Assembly (NCBI GenBank): GCA_017411805.1
Contig: JAFQPI010000019.1
Span: 81,660 to 145,659 of the forward strand
DNA length: 64,000 nucleotides
Source: Clostridia bacterium
GTDB lineage: Bacteria > Bacillota > Clostridia > Oscillospirales > CAG-272
Direction of reading: 5' to 3'
The notes under the pieces were generated by a model, which searched no databases, had not been told where the DNA came from, and saw nothing but the letters and a program-made list of their open reading frames with translations. Shown piece by piece: positions 49,889 through 58,985 of this stretch (position 1 is the stretch's first letter; every line of letters starts with the position of its first letter). The translations under genes and the position numbers were made by a program.

Positions 49889-51130
49889 ATGTTTGACGCA
49901 AACGAATTACGCTTTCTCTGCGAGGTGTTTGAAAAATGCAGAGTGCAGGTCTCGGTTCACAGCCCCGACGATCCGATATCGAACGTTGCCAACGAGCAAT
50001 TCCGCACATTTCTTACCCTCCCGCAGACGGATTCCGTCACGATCGGTGAGTTTATCGGCGAGCTTGCGCCGCAGACTCTCTATAAAACGACAAACCGCTT
50101 TTCCCTTTGCTATAATTATCTCAGCTTCAACGTAGAAGGCGAAACGCGCATCCTTATCGTAGGACCCTATCTTTCCGCTCCGCTTTCGTCTTCCGACATA
50201 CTCGAGATCGCGGAAAAGAACGGAGCCCCCATCGGCTCAATAAAATATGTCAATGAATTTTATGCGGGAATACAGGTGCTCCCGCCCGATGATCATCTTT
50301 TCATATTCCTCGGTGCTTTCTGCGAGCATCTTTGGGGCACAAATAATTACTCCGTCGCAGATCTGACCGAAACTCAGGAGGCCGCGCTTATCCCCGAGGC
50401 GGGCGAGGGCGAGAAACGTGACGACTTTGACTCGGTGCTCATTAATATGAAGTTGATGGAGAAGCGATACCGTTTTGAAAACGAGATAATGGATGCGGTG
50501 GCACAGGGACAGATCCACAAGGAGGCTCAGCTGTTTTCAGCCTTCTCGGAACAGCATTTTGAAAAGCGTGTTGCCGACCCTCTGCGGAACGCAAAAAATT
50601 ACTCGATCATTATGAATACTCTTCTCCGCAAGGCGGCGGAAAAGGGCGGCGTGCATCCTATGCACCTTGATAACCTCTCATCCTCCTTCGCGGTCAGGAT
50701 CGAGTCTTTGGCATCGCACACCGATCATTTTGAACTCATGCTCGAAATGTTCCGCGCATATTGCCGTCTCGTCCGCAAGCATACGATGCAGGGCCTGTCT
50801 CCAATCGTACGAAAAACGGTTCTGATGATCGAATCCGATCTTTCGGCAAATCTCACGCTTGCAACTCTTGCCGAGGCGCAGAACGTAAGCTCGGGCTATC
50901 TTGCCACGATCTTCAAAAAGGAGACCGAAAAGACCGTCTCGGAATATATCCGGAAAAAAAGAATCAAGCAGGCAAAGCACCTGCTTGCAACAACGCATCT
51001 TCAGGTCCAGACCATAGCACTCCACTGCGGCATCATGGACGTTCAGTACTTTACCAAGATCTTCAAAAAAGAGACGGGAAAAACGCCCAAGGAATACCGC
51101 GAATATATAACTCAAACACAAAATATTTAA
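49889..51130 (+). CDS. AraC-family transcriptional regulator
   Basis: 413 residues. The C-terminal 100 residues hold two helix-turn-helix motifs: LATLAEAQNVSSGYLATIFKKETEKTVSEYIRKKRI and VQTIALHCGIMDVQYFTKIFKKETGKTPKEYR. The long N-terminal part is a ligand/dimerisation region of the YesN-related type without a recognised receiver domain. First gene of the uronate operon and divergent from the transporter; presumably induced by a uronate or uronide. It is read with the operon, so it is probably autoregulated. Confidence 0.9.
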   Translation: MFDANELRFLCEVFEKCRVQVSVHSPDDPISNVANEQFRTFLTLPQTDSVTIGEFIGELAPQTLYKTTNRFSLCYNYLSFNVEGETRILIVGPYLSAPLSSSDILEIAEKNGAPIGSIKYVNEFYAGIQVLPPDDHLFIFLGAFCEHLWGTNNYSVADLTETQEAALIPEAGEGEKRDDFDSVLINMKLMEKRYRFENEIMDAVAQGQIHKEAQLFSAFSEQHFEKRVADPLRNAKNYSIIMNTLLRKAAEKGGVHPMHLDNLSSSFAVRIESLASHTDHFELMLEMFRAYCRLVRKHTMQGLSPIVRKTVLMIESDLSANLTLATLAEAQNVSSGYLATIFKKETEKTVSEYIRKKRIKQAKHLLATTHLQVQTIALHCGIMDVQYFTKIFKKETGKTPKEYREYITQTQNI

Positions 51131-51142
51131 GGAGAACAAAGC

Positions 51143-52543
51143 ATGCAGGCTTTTTTAACCGAGGATTTTCTTCTCTCAACCGATTCGGCAAAGCAGCTTT
51201 ATCATAAGTTTGCCGAAGATCAGCCGATCATCGACTATCATTGCCACGTTTCGCCCAAGGAGATCTACGAGGACAATCGTTTTTCCGACATGACGGAGAT
51301 CTGGCTCGGCGGCGATCACTATAAGTGGCGTCTGATGCGCTCGAACGGTATTGACGAATACTACATCACAGGCGGTGCTCCCGCTTATGAAAAATTCCTC
51401 AAATTCGCCGAGACACTTCCGAAGGCTATCGGCAATCCCATGTACCATTGGTGTCATCTTGAGCTGAAGCGTTACTTCGGCTACGACGGAATCCTGAATG
51501 CCGAGACCGCACCCGCAGTATGGGAGCTTTGCAACAAGAAGCTCGCCGAGCCCTCTATGAGCGCGCGCGGCATCATAAAGCAGAGCGGGGTTGCCTTCAT
51601 CGGCACGACAGACGATCCGATCGACAGCCTTGAATACCACAAGCTGATCGCGGCAGATGAGTCCTTCGATACCGTTGTTGCGCCCTCTTTCCGCCCCGAT
51701 AAGGCACTCAATATCGACAAAGCGGGCTGGCTTGAATATATCGGCAAGCTCTCCGAGGTCTGCGGCTATAAGATCGATTCACTCGAGTCGCTCAAAAAGG
51801 CTCTTTCGGACAGGATCGAGTATTTCGCATCCTGCGGATGTCGCGCAAGCGACCACGGACTTGATTTTATGGTCTACGCCGAAAGAAGTGAGGATGAGAT
51901 AAACGACGTCATCCGCCGCGCTCTTGCAGGAGAGAAAATTTCTCCCTTTGAAGCCGGTCCTCTCAAAACCGAGCTTCTCGTTCATTGCGCGAAGGAATAC
52001 GTCCGCGTCGGCTTTGCAATGCAGCTTCATTACAACTGCCTGCGTAACCCGAACTCGGCAATGTTTCGGGAGATCGGTCCCGACACGGGCTTTGACTGCA
52101 TAGGTCCCGATAACGGAAGCCGCAGACTTTCGATGCTTCTTGACAGACTTTACCGCGAGGAAAGCCTGCCGAGAACGATCATCTACAGCCTTGACGCATC
52201 CGACAACGCCTTTATCGACACCATAATCGGTGCGTTCCAGGGCACCGAAGTTGCAGGAAAACTCCAGCACGGAAGCGCTTGGTGGTTCAACGATAACAAG
52301 CAGGGTATGCGCGATCAGCTCATCAGCCTCGCGAATCTCTCGCTCCTCGGCAACTTCATCGGTATGCTGACCGACTCGCGCTCCTTCCTCTCCTACACCC
52401 GCCACGAATATTTCCGCCGCATCCTCTGCTGCCTCGTCGGCGAGTGGGTTGAGAACGGTGAATACCCGAACGACGAGAGTACGCTCTCCGAGATCATCCG
52501 CGGTATCTGCTATGAAAACGCAAAAAGATATTTTGAATTATAA
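51143..52543 (+). CDS. uxaC: uronate isomerase
   Basis: 466 residues, an amidohydrolase-fold glucuronate/galacturonate isomerase (D-glucuronate to D-fructuronate, D-galacturonate to D-tagaturonate). Metal/substrate motifs: IDYHCHVSPKEIYED near residue 30, FIGTTDDPIDSLEYHK, and YSLDASDNAFIDTIIGAFQG / WWFNDNKQGMRDQ late in the protein. Full length. 12 bp after the AraC gene. Confidence 0.96.
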   Translation: MQAFLTEDFLLSTDSAKQLYHKFAEDQPIIDYHCHVSPKEIYEDNRFSDMTEIWLGGDHYKWRLMRSNGIDEYYITGGAPAYEKFLKFAETLPKAIGNPMYHWCHLELKRYFGYDGILNAETAPAVWELCNKKLAEPSMSARGIIKQSGVAFIGTTDDPIDSLEYHKLIAADESFDTVVAPSFRPDKALNIDKAGWLEYIGKLSEVCGYKIDSLESLKKALSDRIEYFASCGCRASDHGLDFMVYAERSEDEINDVIRRALAGEKISPFEAGPLKTELLVHCAKEYVRVGFAMQLHYNCLRNPNSAMFREIGPDTGFDCIGPDNGSRRLSMLLDRLYREESLPRTIIYSLDASDNAFIDTIIGAFQGTEVAGKLQHGSAWWFNDNKQGMRDQLISLANLSLLGNFIGMLTDSRSFLSYTRHEYFRRILCCLVGEWVENGEYPNDESTLSEIIRGICYENAKRYFEL

Positions 52544-52573
52544 TAAGATTTTCAATAAATCGGAGGTAGAAAA

Positions 52574-53659
52574 ATGCCAATGCAAATGACATTCCGCTGG
52601 TACGGCGAGGGTAACGACCGTATCAAACTCTCGGATATCAAGCAGATTCCCGGCGTTACAGGCATCGTATGGGCTCTGCATCACAAGATGCCGGGCGAGA
52701 TCTGGGAGATCGATGAAATCGCAGAGGTCAAGCGTCAGCTCGACGAATACGGCTTCAATATGGACGTCGTTGAGTCGGTCAACGTCCACGACGACATCAA
52801 GATCGGACTTCCCTCCCGCGACGCCTACATCGAAAACTACAAGCAGACCATCCGTAACCTCTCGCAGTTCGGAGTCAAGGTCATCTGCTACAACTTCATG
52901 CCCATCTTTGACTGGACAAGATCTAATCTCTTCCATCCCGTCGGCGACGGCTCGACCGCTCTCTTCTATGAAAAGAATATGATCCAGGACGACTACAACG
53001 CTATGGCGAAGTACATCCTTGATTTCACCGAAAAATACAATATGTCCTTCCCCGGTTGGGAGCCCGAGAGAATGGCAAAGCTCGACGAGCTCTTCAAGGC
53101 TTACGCTGACGTTGACCACGAAAAGCTCTGGGCAAACCTCAAGTACTTCCTCGAGGCGATCATGCCCACCTGCCGCGAATGCGACATCAAGATGGCTATC
53201 CATATGGACGATCCGCCCTGGGATATCTTCGGTCTGCCCCGTCTTCTCATCAACGAGGAAAACATCGACCGCTTCCTCCGTATGGTTGACGACGAGTACA
53301 ACTGTCTGACTCTCTGCTCGGGCAGCCTTGGCGCAGATCTCTCGAACAACGTAGCCGATATAGTCCGCAAGCATTGCGACCGTATAGCTTTCGCTCACAT
53401 CCGTAACGTAAAGCATTTTGAAAACGGCGACTTCTCCGAGGCAAGCCACCGCGATTGCGACGGCGACACGGGTATCCTTGAGATCCTCAAGGCTTACCAC
53501 GATTGCGGCTTCGAGGGCTACATCCGTCCCGACCACGGTCGTCATCTCTGGGGCGAGGGCCCCGGCACAGTCCGTCCCGGCTATGGTCTGTACGACCGCG
53601 CGCTCGGCATTATGTATATGCTCGGCGTTTGGGATTCCCTTGAAAAATTCGATAAATAA
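52574..53659 (+). CDS. uxuA: mannonate dehydratase
   Basis: 361 residues; converts D-mannonate to 2-keto-3-deoxygluconate. Opening MQMTFRWYGEGNDRIKLSDIKQIPGVTGIVWALH and VVESVNVHDDIKIGLPSRD, FDWTRSNLFHPVGDGSTALFYE, MAIHMDDPPWDIFGLPR and RPDHGRHLWGE all match UxuA, including its Mn-binding His/Cys residues. CGGAGG ribosome site. Full length. Confidence 0.97.
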   Translation: MPMQMTFRWYGEGNDRIKLSDIKQIPGVTGIVWALHHKMPGEIWEIDEIAEVKRQLDEYGFNMDVVESVNVHDDIKIGLPSRDAYIENYKQTIRNLSQFGVKVICYNFMPIFDWTRSNLFHPVGDGSTALFYEKNMIQDDYNAMAKYILDFTEKYNMSFPGWEPERMAKLDELFKAYADVDHEKLWANLKYFLEAIMPTCRECDIKMAIHMDDPPWDIFGLPRLLINEENIDRFLRMVDDEYNCLTLCSGSLGADLSNNVADIVRKHCDRIAFAHIRNVKHFENGDFSEASHRDCDGDTGILEILKAYHDCGFEGYIRPDHGRHLWGEGPGTVRPGYGLYDRALGIMYMLGVWDSLEKFDK

Positions 53660-53676
53660 TAAAGAGGTAAATAGAA

Positions 53677-54522
53677 ATGATCAATCTTCCCATCAATATT
53701 GATTACACCGGCAAGGTAGTTGTCGTTACAGGCGCGGGTGGACTCATCTGCGGCGCTATGGCACGCGCTTTCGCTCAGTCGGGCGCAAAGGTTGCGGCTC
53801 TCGACCTCAACGAAGAGGCTGTAAAGAAGCTCGCTGACGAGCTCAAGGCAGAGGGTTTTGTCTGCGAGGGCTACAAGGCAAACGTACTTGATCCCGTAAT
53901 GCTCGAAGAGGTACATCAGGCTGTTATCGCCGACCTCGGCAAGTGCGACATCCTCGTCAACGGCGCTGGCGGTAACAATCCCCGTGCAACCACCGATAAT
54001 GAATATCAGCACGAGGCAAAAGAGGGCGGCAAGTCCTTCTTCGACCTCGATCCCTCGGGCGTTGACTTCGTATTCAAGCTCAACTTCCAGGGCACCCTCC
54101 TCCCCACCCAGGCATTTGCAAAGGATCTCGTCCAGAAGAAGGGCGGATGCATCCTCAACATCTCCTCGATGAACGCATACACTCCCCTCACCAAGATCCC
54201 CGCATATTCCGCGGCTAAGGCTGGTATCTCGAACTTCACGCAGTGGCTCGCTACCCACTTCGCAGGCACCGGCATCCGTTGTAACGCAATCGCTCCCGGC
54301 TTCCTCGTTTCCGCGCAGAACCGCGCTCTTCTCTTCAACGAAGACGGCACTCCCACCGCAAGAAGCGCGAAGATCTTAAACGGCACACCCACAGGCAGAT
54401 ACGTTGACGCTTCCGAGCTTCTCGGCGCAACTCTCTTCCTCTGCGACGACCGTGCGGCTTCGGCTATCACAGGCGTAGTTCTCCCCATCGACTGCGGATT
54501 CGCGGCTTACTCGGGTGTATAA
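53677..54522 (+). CDS. SDR-family mannonate/fructuronate oxidoreductase
   Basis: 281 residues of a short-chain dehydrogenase, in the position of uxuB. NAD loop VVVTGAGGLICGAMARAFAQSGAKVAALDL, NGAGGNNPRAT, and catalytic Ser...Tyr-x-x-x-Lys in ISSMNAYTPLTKIPAYSAAKAG. Between UxaC and UxuA chemistry, fructuronate must be reduced to mannonate; this SDR most likely does that, replacing the classical long-chain UxuB, as in other Firmicutes. Substrate inferred from the operon. Confidence 0.88.
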   Translation: MINLPINIDYTGKVVVVTGAGGLICGAMARAFAQSGAKVAALDLNEEAVKKLADELKAEGFVCEGYKANVLDPVMLEEVHQAVIADLGKCDILVNGAGGNNPRATTDNEYQHEAKEGGKSFFDLDPSGVDFVFKLNFQGTLLPTQAFAKDLVQKKGGCILNISSMNAYTPLTKIPAYSAAKAGISNFTQWLATHFAGTGIRCNAIAPGFLVSAQNRALLFNEDGTPTARSAKILNGTPTGRYVDASELLGATLFLCDDRAASAITGVVLPIDCGFAAYSGV

Positions 54523-54534
54523 GGAGGCAATATA

Positions 54535-55092
54535 ATGGAAAAATTTGTTCCCGTTGTCGTGATCAAGGAGCTTTCCGAGACCGACCGTATACTTACCGCT
54601 CTCAAGCACAGCGGTATCAACACCGCGGAGATCACCTTCCGTACCGCTTGCGCGGCTGAGGCGATTGCATACGCTTGCAAGAACTATCCCGAAATGTCCA
54701 TCGGTGCGGGCACCGTTATCAACGCCGAGCAGTGCGAGGCGGCTCTCGCGGCAGGCGCACAGTTCATCGTTTCCCCCGGCCTCTCGGTTGCAGTCGCAAA
54801 GATCTGCATCGAAAAGGGCATCCCCTACTATCCCGGTTGTGTAACTCCCACCGAGATCATGGCGGCTCTCGAGCTCGGCATCACCACCGTTAAATTCTTC
54901 CCCGCGAACGTTTACGGCGGACTTTCCGCACTCAAAGCTCTCTCGGGCCCCTTCCCGCAGGTAAAATTCATCCCTACGGGCGGAGTTGACCGTTCCAACA
55001 TCGACGAATTCCTCGCTTTCGACAAGATCGTTGCCATCGGCGGCAGCTTCTTCGTCAAGGAAGCACTTGAAAAAATGGAGGCTGACAAATGA
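54535..55092 (+). CDS. eda: KDPG/KHG aldolase
   Basis: 185 residues, a class I aldolase splitting 2-keto-3-deoxy-6-phosphogluconate to pyruvate and glyceraldehyde-3-phosphate. The general-acid Glu lies in TAEITFRTACA, and the Schiff-base Lys in TTVKFFPANVYGG; IGAGTVINAEQ and PYYPGCVTPTE are also characteristic. Shorter than E. coli Eda (213) but with the complete barrel core. AAGGAGGC precedes the ATG. The last 4 bp overlap kdgK. Confidence 0.95.
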   Translation: MEKFVPVVVIKELSETDRILTALKHSGINTAEITFRTACAAEAIAYACKNYPEMSIGAGTVINAEQCEAALAAGAQFIVSPGLSVAVAKICIEKGIPYYPGCVTPTEIMAALELGITTVKFFPANVYGGLSALKALSGPFPQVKFIPTGGVDRSNIDEFLAFDKIVAIGGSFFVKEALEKMEADK

Positions 55093-56111
55093 GCAAGGTT
55101 ATAACTTTCGGCGAGATCATGCTTCGTCTCGCTCCCAACGGATATTATAGATTCTTCCAAAACGACCAGATGCAGGCTACCTTCGGCGGCGGCGAGGCAA
55201 ACGTTGCCGTTTCTCTTGCCAACTTCGGCATTGAGAGCGCGTACGTAACCAAGCTCCCGAAGCACGCTATCGGTCAGGCGGCTGTTGATTCGCTCCGCTA
55301 CTTCGGCGTTGACACCTCGAAGGTTGTTCGCGGCGGTGATCGCGTCGGCATCTACTACCTTGAAAAGGGCGCGTCCCAGAGAGGTTCCGTATGTATCTAC
55401 GATCGTGCACATTCCGCGATCGCAGAGGCACAGCCCTCCGATTTCGATTGGGATCAGATCTTCGACGGCGCCGATTGGTTCCACTTCACGGGCATCACTC
55501 CCGCTCTCGGCGGCAATCTCGTTGACATCTGCCTCGAGGCTTGTAAAGCCGCAAAGGCACGCGGCGTAAAGATCTCCTGCGACCTAAACTACCGCGGCAA
55601 GCTCTGGACAAGAGCCGAGGCGCGCGAGGCTATGACCAAGCTTTGCGAATACGTTGACGTCTGCATCTCGAACGAGGAGGACGCAAAGGACGTATTCGGC
55701 ATCGAGGCTGAGGGCACCGACATTTACGGCGGCAAGCTCAACCACGAGGGTTACAAGTCTGTTGCAAAACAGCTCGCCGACAAGTTCGGATTCGAAAAGG
55801 TTGCCATCACTCTCCGCACCTCGATCTCTGCCTCCGATAATGACTGGGCAGGCATGCTTTACGACGGCGAGAGCTACTGCTTCTCGAAGTCCTACCACCT
55901 CCACATCGTTGACCGCGTTGGCGGCGGCGACTCTTTCGGCGCAGGTCTTATCTACTCCCTCCTCTCGGGCAAGTCCACTCAGGCTGCCATCGAATTCGCA
56001 GTTGCGGCATCCGCGCTCAAGCACTCGATCGAAGGCGACTTCAACCGTGTAAGCGTCTCCGAGGTCGAAAAGCTCGCGGGCGGCGATGGAAGCGGACGCG
56101 TTCAGAGATAA
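55089..56111 (+). CDS. kdgK: 2-keto-3-deoxygluconate kinase
   Basis: 340 residues, PfkB family; phosphorylates KDG to KDPG, the substrate of the Eda encoded just upstream. ITFGEIMLRLAPNGYYRFFQ and GGGEANVAVSLANFG form the N-terminal substrate signature; VDRVGGGDSFGAGLIYSLLSG is the anion hole with catalytic Asp. The ribosome site GGAGG lies inside the end of eda, giving translational coupling. Last gene of the operon. Confidence 0.95.
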   Translation: MSKVITFGEIMLRLAPNGYYRFFQNDQMQATFGGGEANVAVSLANFGIESAYVTKLPKHAIGQAAVDSLRYFGVDTSKVVRGGDRVGIYYLEKGASQRGSVCIYDRAHSAIAEAQPSDFDWDQIFDGADWFHFTGITPALGGNLVDICLEACKAAKARGVKISCDLNYRGKLWTRAEAREAMTKLCEYVDVCISNEEDAKDVFGIEAEGTDIYGGKLNHEGYKSVAKQLADKFGFEKVAITLRTSISASDNDWAGMLYDGESYCFSKSYHLHIVDRVGGGDSFGAGLIYSLLSGKSTQAAIEFAVAASALKHSIEGDFNRVSVSEVEKLAGGDGSGRVQR

Positions 56112-56122
56112 TTAGACCAAAT

Positions 56123-56157
56123 AAAAAATGCAAGTCTTTCACGACTTGCATTTTTTA
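56123..56157. terminator. terminator after kdgK
   Basis: AAAAAATGCAAGTC-loop-GACTTGCATTTTTT, also usable for the convergent membrane protein gene. Confidence 0.9.
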
Positions 56158-56162
56158 TTTAG

Positions 56163-56759
56163 TCAATTAGAAGACGTATAGCCATCAAATTCACTCAAAG
56201 AACGCTCAACGTCGTTAACCGTTTCTTGAGTTGCAAAGAAGGTGGCTTTATCATCGTCCTTGATATCGGCAGGCAGCTCTGCAAAGACCACGCTAACTCT
56301 CACGCTTTCGGCAACGCCCTCTATATCAAGCGTTCCGAATTCGCCTCCCTCTTGGCTGTTGAAAAGCAATGAATAGATCGGGATCTGCTCGCCGCCTATC
56401 TTTGCGGTAAATCTGATACCGCTCATTCCGTCGCCCTGATAAGCCTCAACGCTTATCAGATCGCTGTATGCCATTGGATACTTAAACGTGCAATAGGAGG
56501 TTGAAACCACCATCTGATCGCCCTCCTCCTCGATCGATTCGATCTTCAGCTCGGGAAGATCAAACTCGCCGACAGTACCAAAGTTGCTTTCAGCCGAACT
56601 GATTTGATTAGGGTTTTCGGGACGATCGTTATCCACTTGGAGACCGAGCATGATGATTATCACCACAAGCAAAATCGCCATAACACCGATAGCTGCCAAA
56701 ACAAAATATTTTGCCATAATACTATCGGAAAATTTCATATCATTCTTTTTCATATTCAT
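56163..56759 (-). CDS. membrane-anchored extracytoplasmic protein, end of polysaccharide cluster
   Basis: 198 residues from the ATG after GGAGAG (eight more codons upstream lack support). A cytoplasmic basic head, one membrane span (about 18-40) and an acidic exported beta domain (STSYCTFKYPMAYSDLISVEAYQGDGMSGIRFTAKIGGEQIPIYSLLFNSQEGG). No family recognised. Last gene of the cluster that starts with the capsule length regulator. Confidence 0.75.
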   Translation of the reverse strand: MNMKKNDMKFSDSIMAKYFVLAAIGVMAILLVVIIIMLGLQVDNDRPENPNQISSAESNFGTVGEFDLPELKIESIEEEGDQMVVSTSYCTFKYPMAYSDLISVEAYQGDGMSGIRFTAKIGGEQIPIYSLLFNSQEGGEFGTLDIEGVAESVRVSVVFAELPADIKDDDKATFFATQETVNDVERSLSEFDGYTSSN

Positions 56760-56792
56760 TTTGACTCTCCGTTTTTCTTTCAAAAATACATA

Positions 56793-57881
56793 CTATCGAC
56801 AAAGAATATCCGCGATCAGCTTCGATGCTCCAACCTCGATATCTCCGTGCGCGCGGTGCATAGTTTCGTAAACCTTCTCGTCCTTCAGAACACGGCTTAT
56901 GACGCTATATATCTCGCTCTCGCGTGTTCCGATCACCTTAACGGTTCCGCTCAGAATCTCCTCGCGCCTCTCGCTCAGATCTCTGAGGATAAAGGTTGGC
57001 TTTCCAAGTGCAGCCGCCTCCTCCTGAAGCCCTCCGCTGTCTGTCAGAACAAGATATGATTTATTCAGAATATTATGAAAATCAACAACGCCGAGGGGCT
57101 CGGTCAACATTATCCGATCATGTCCCCCAAGCATCTGCCGCGCAACAGAACCGATCTCGGGGTTCATATGCACGGGATATATAAGCTTAACGTCGGGATG
57201 ATCATCCGCAATCCTTCTGACGGCATTAAAAACGTTTTTCATTGGCTCGCCGATGTTTTCGCGTCTGTGAGTAGTAAGCAAGATCAATCGCGAACCGCGA
57301 GCCCATTCAAGCTCGGGGCAGGAATGATCGACTCTTACGGTGCTTCCGAGCGCGTCAAGGACGGTATTTCCCGTCACGTATATTTTCTCGGGCGACTTTC
57401 CCTCGGATATCAACGCGTACCTTGCAGACTTTGTGGGCGCAAAATCAATATCAGATATCAAAGACACCGACCTTCTGTTGAACTCCTCGGGATAGGGTGA
57501 GAAGATCGAATAGGTTCTGAGTCCCGCCTCAACATGTCCGACGGGTATCTTCATATAAAAGCAAGAAAGTGCCGCCGCAAACGCTGTCGTAGTATCGCCG
57601 TGTACGAGAACGATATCGGGACGCTCGCGTTCAAGGACGGGTCTTATTGCTTGCATAATGCTCTCGGTAATATCAAAAAGACTCTGTTCGCTCTTCATGA
57701 CCGAAAGATCATAGTCCGGAGATACACCGAAGGCTTCAAGCACGGAATCCAACATTTCTCTGTGCTGTCCGCTGACGCAGACGATCGTTTTGACGTCGGG
57801 TCTCGTTTTCAATTCCTTGACAAGAGGACACATTTTTATCGCATCGGGACGTGTCCCGAATACGGCCATGATCTTTTTCAT
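56793..57881 (-). CDS. wecB: UDP-N-acetylglucosamine 2-epimerase (non-hydrolysing)
   Basis: 362 residues. IMAVFGTRPDAIKMCPLVKELK, CVSGQHREML, VHGDTTTAFAAALSCFY, VGHVEAGLRTY, TTHRRENIG and LVLTDSGGLQEEAAALGKP are all family motifs. It makes UDP-ManNAc for capsule or teichoic-acid linkage units. The start is the ATG after AAGGAGGG. Set 84 nt after the LCP gene, with a small hairpin in the gap. Confidence 0.96.
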   Translation of the reverse strand: MKKIMAVFGTRPDAIKMCPLVKELKTRPDVKTIVCVSGQHREMLDSVLEAFGVSPDYDLSVMKSEQSLFDITESIMQAIRPVLERERPDIVLVHGDTTTAFAAALSCFYMKIPVGHVEAGLRTYSIFSPYPEEFNRRSVSLISDIDFAPTKSARYALISEGKSPEKIYVTGNTVLDALGSTVRVDHSCPELEWARGSRLILLTTHRRENIGEPMKNVFNAVRRIADDHPDVKLIYPVHMNPEIGSVARQMLGGHDRIMLTEPLGVVDFHNILNKSYLVLTDSGGLQEEAAALGKPTFILRDLSERREEILSGTVKVIGTRESEIYSVISRVLKDEKVYETMHRAHGDIEVGASKLIADILCR

Positions 57882-57916
57882 ATTGTATCCCTCCTTGTTT
57901 TCCATATAAAGGCATG

Positions 57917-57939
57917 GGGATTCGTATTATCGAATCCCC
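57917..57939 (-). promoter_or_regulatory. hairpin in the LCP-wecB gap
   Basis: GGGGATTCG-TATTAT-CGAATCCCC, a perfect 9-bp stem with no T run, before the wecB ribosome site. Possibly an mRNA-processing or partial-termination signal. Confidence 0.4.
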
Positions 57940-57965
57940 GTCGGTTGAATTATTATTAATTTCGA

Positions 57966-58964
57966 TCAATTCTTCGGAACGTAGAAGAGCTCAACCACGT
58001 TCTTCTTAAGAGACTCAACATCGGGGAAAAACTCCATATGCTGTTCGCCGACAACGTTATCACCCTCGATAGTCTTTATCTCGGTAAACTTATAGTCTAT
58101 GATCGTTTGTGCCAGAGAAGTCAGCTGATTTGTGCTGCAATCCGACACCATATAATCTGCCATCTTAAGCACAGCGTTCAGAACGAAATTCTCATCGCTG
58201 TTCTTGCATTCAACGCTCTTTTTGTAAAGCGCATTGAGATATTGACGCTGACGAACCATTCTTGTGCTGTTCGTGCTGTCGTCAAGTCCTTTTCTCGAAC
58301 GGATATAAGTCAGAGCCTTATCGCCCATCAACGTAACCGTCTCGCCCTTGACCAGATCTTCGTCAATACCCGTGAAATCATCAAGCACCGTAATTTCTAC
58401 GCCGCCCACGAGGTCGTTATATGCCGGAACAGAGTCCATGGTCACCGAAACGTAATGGTCAATGGTGATATTATAGAGCAAAGAGGAAACGGCTTCCGCG
58501 GTATTACGACAGCTCACTTCCTTGCCGTTGCCGTAAGTATGAGCAAGCGCAAGCTGTTTATTTACCATACCGATCTTCTCACCCGCAAGACCCAATACCG
58601 TAATATCCGCCATTGTATCTCGGTTTATATGAAGCGCGGTAACCGTCTTATCGTTATCATCGATAACAAGAAGCATGACGAAATCAGCCTGCCTGTCATT
58701 GGTATAACCCGTATCAACTTCGACTTCGTCGAATTTGTCGAGACCCAATACAAGCAGAGTTCGAACGCCCTCTTTAAGCCCGTACTCTTTTCCGTTATAT
58801 TCAAGCACAGACTGCGGCCCTGCCGTACCCTCGGGAAAACGGGCTGAATCCCTGTTTTCCCAAAGATTTACGATCAGCAAAACGGTAGACAAGAGAAAAA
58901 TAAACAAAAAGACTACAGCTGCTATATGCAAGTAACGCTTTTCAAGTTCTCTTGATCTGCCCAT
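57966..58964 (-). CDS. LytR-CpsA-Psr (LCP) family protein
   Basis: 332 residues: N-terminal membrane anchor (about 10-33) and an extracellular LCP domain with LLVLGLDKFDEVEVDTGYTNDRQADFVMLLVIDDNDKTVTALHINRDTMADI and the late DKALTYIRSRKGLDDSTNSTRMVRQRQYL (conserved Arg/Asp residues). LCP enzymes transfer capsule or teichoic polymers from lipid carriers to peptidoglycan. The ATG is preferred to a TTG two codons earlier by spacing from GGAG. Confidence 0.92.
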   Translation of the reverse strand: MGRSRELEKRYLHIAAVVFLFIFLLSTVLLIVNLWENRDSARFPEGTAGPQSVLEYNGKEYGLKEGVRTLLVLGLDKFDEVEVDTGYTNDRQADFVMLLVIDDNDKTVTALHINRDTMADITVLGLAGEKIGMVNKQLALAHTYGNGKEVSCRNTAEAVSSLLYNITIDHYVSVTMDSVPAYNDLVGGVEITVLDDFTGIDEDLVKGETVTLMGDKALTYIRSRKGLDDSTNSTRMVRQRQYLNALYKKSVECKNSDENFVLNAVLKMADYMVSDCSTNQLTSLAQTIIDYKFTEIKTIEGDNVVGEQHMEFFPDVESLKKNVVELFYVPKN

Positions 58965-58985
58965 CTTCAATTACTCCGCAGATAA

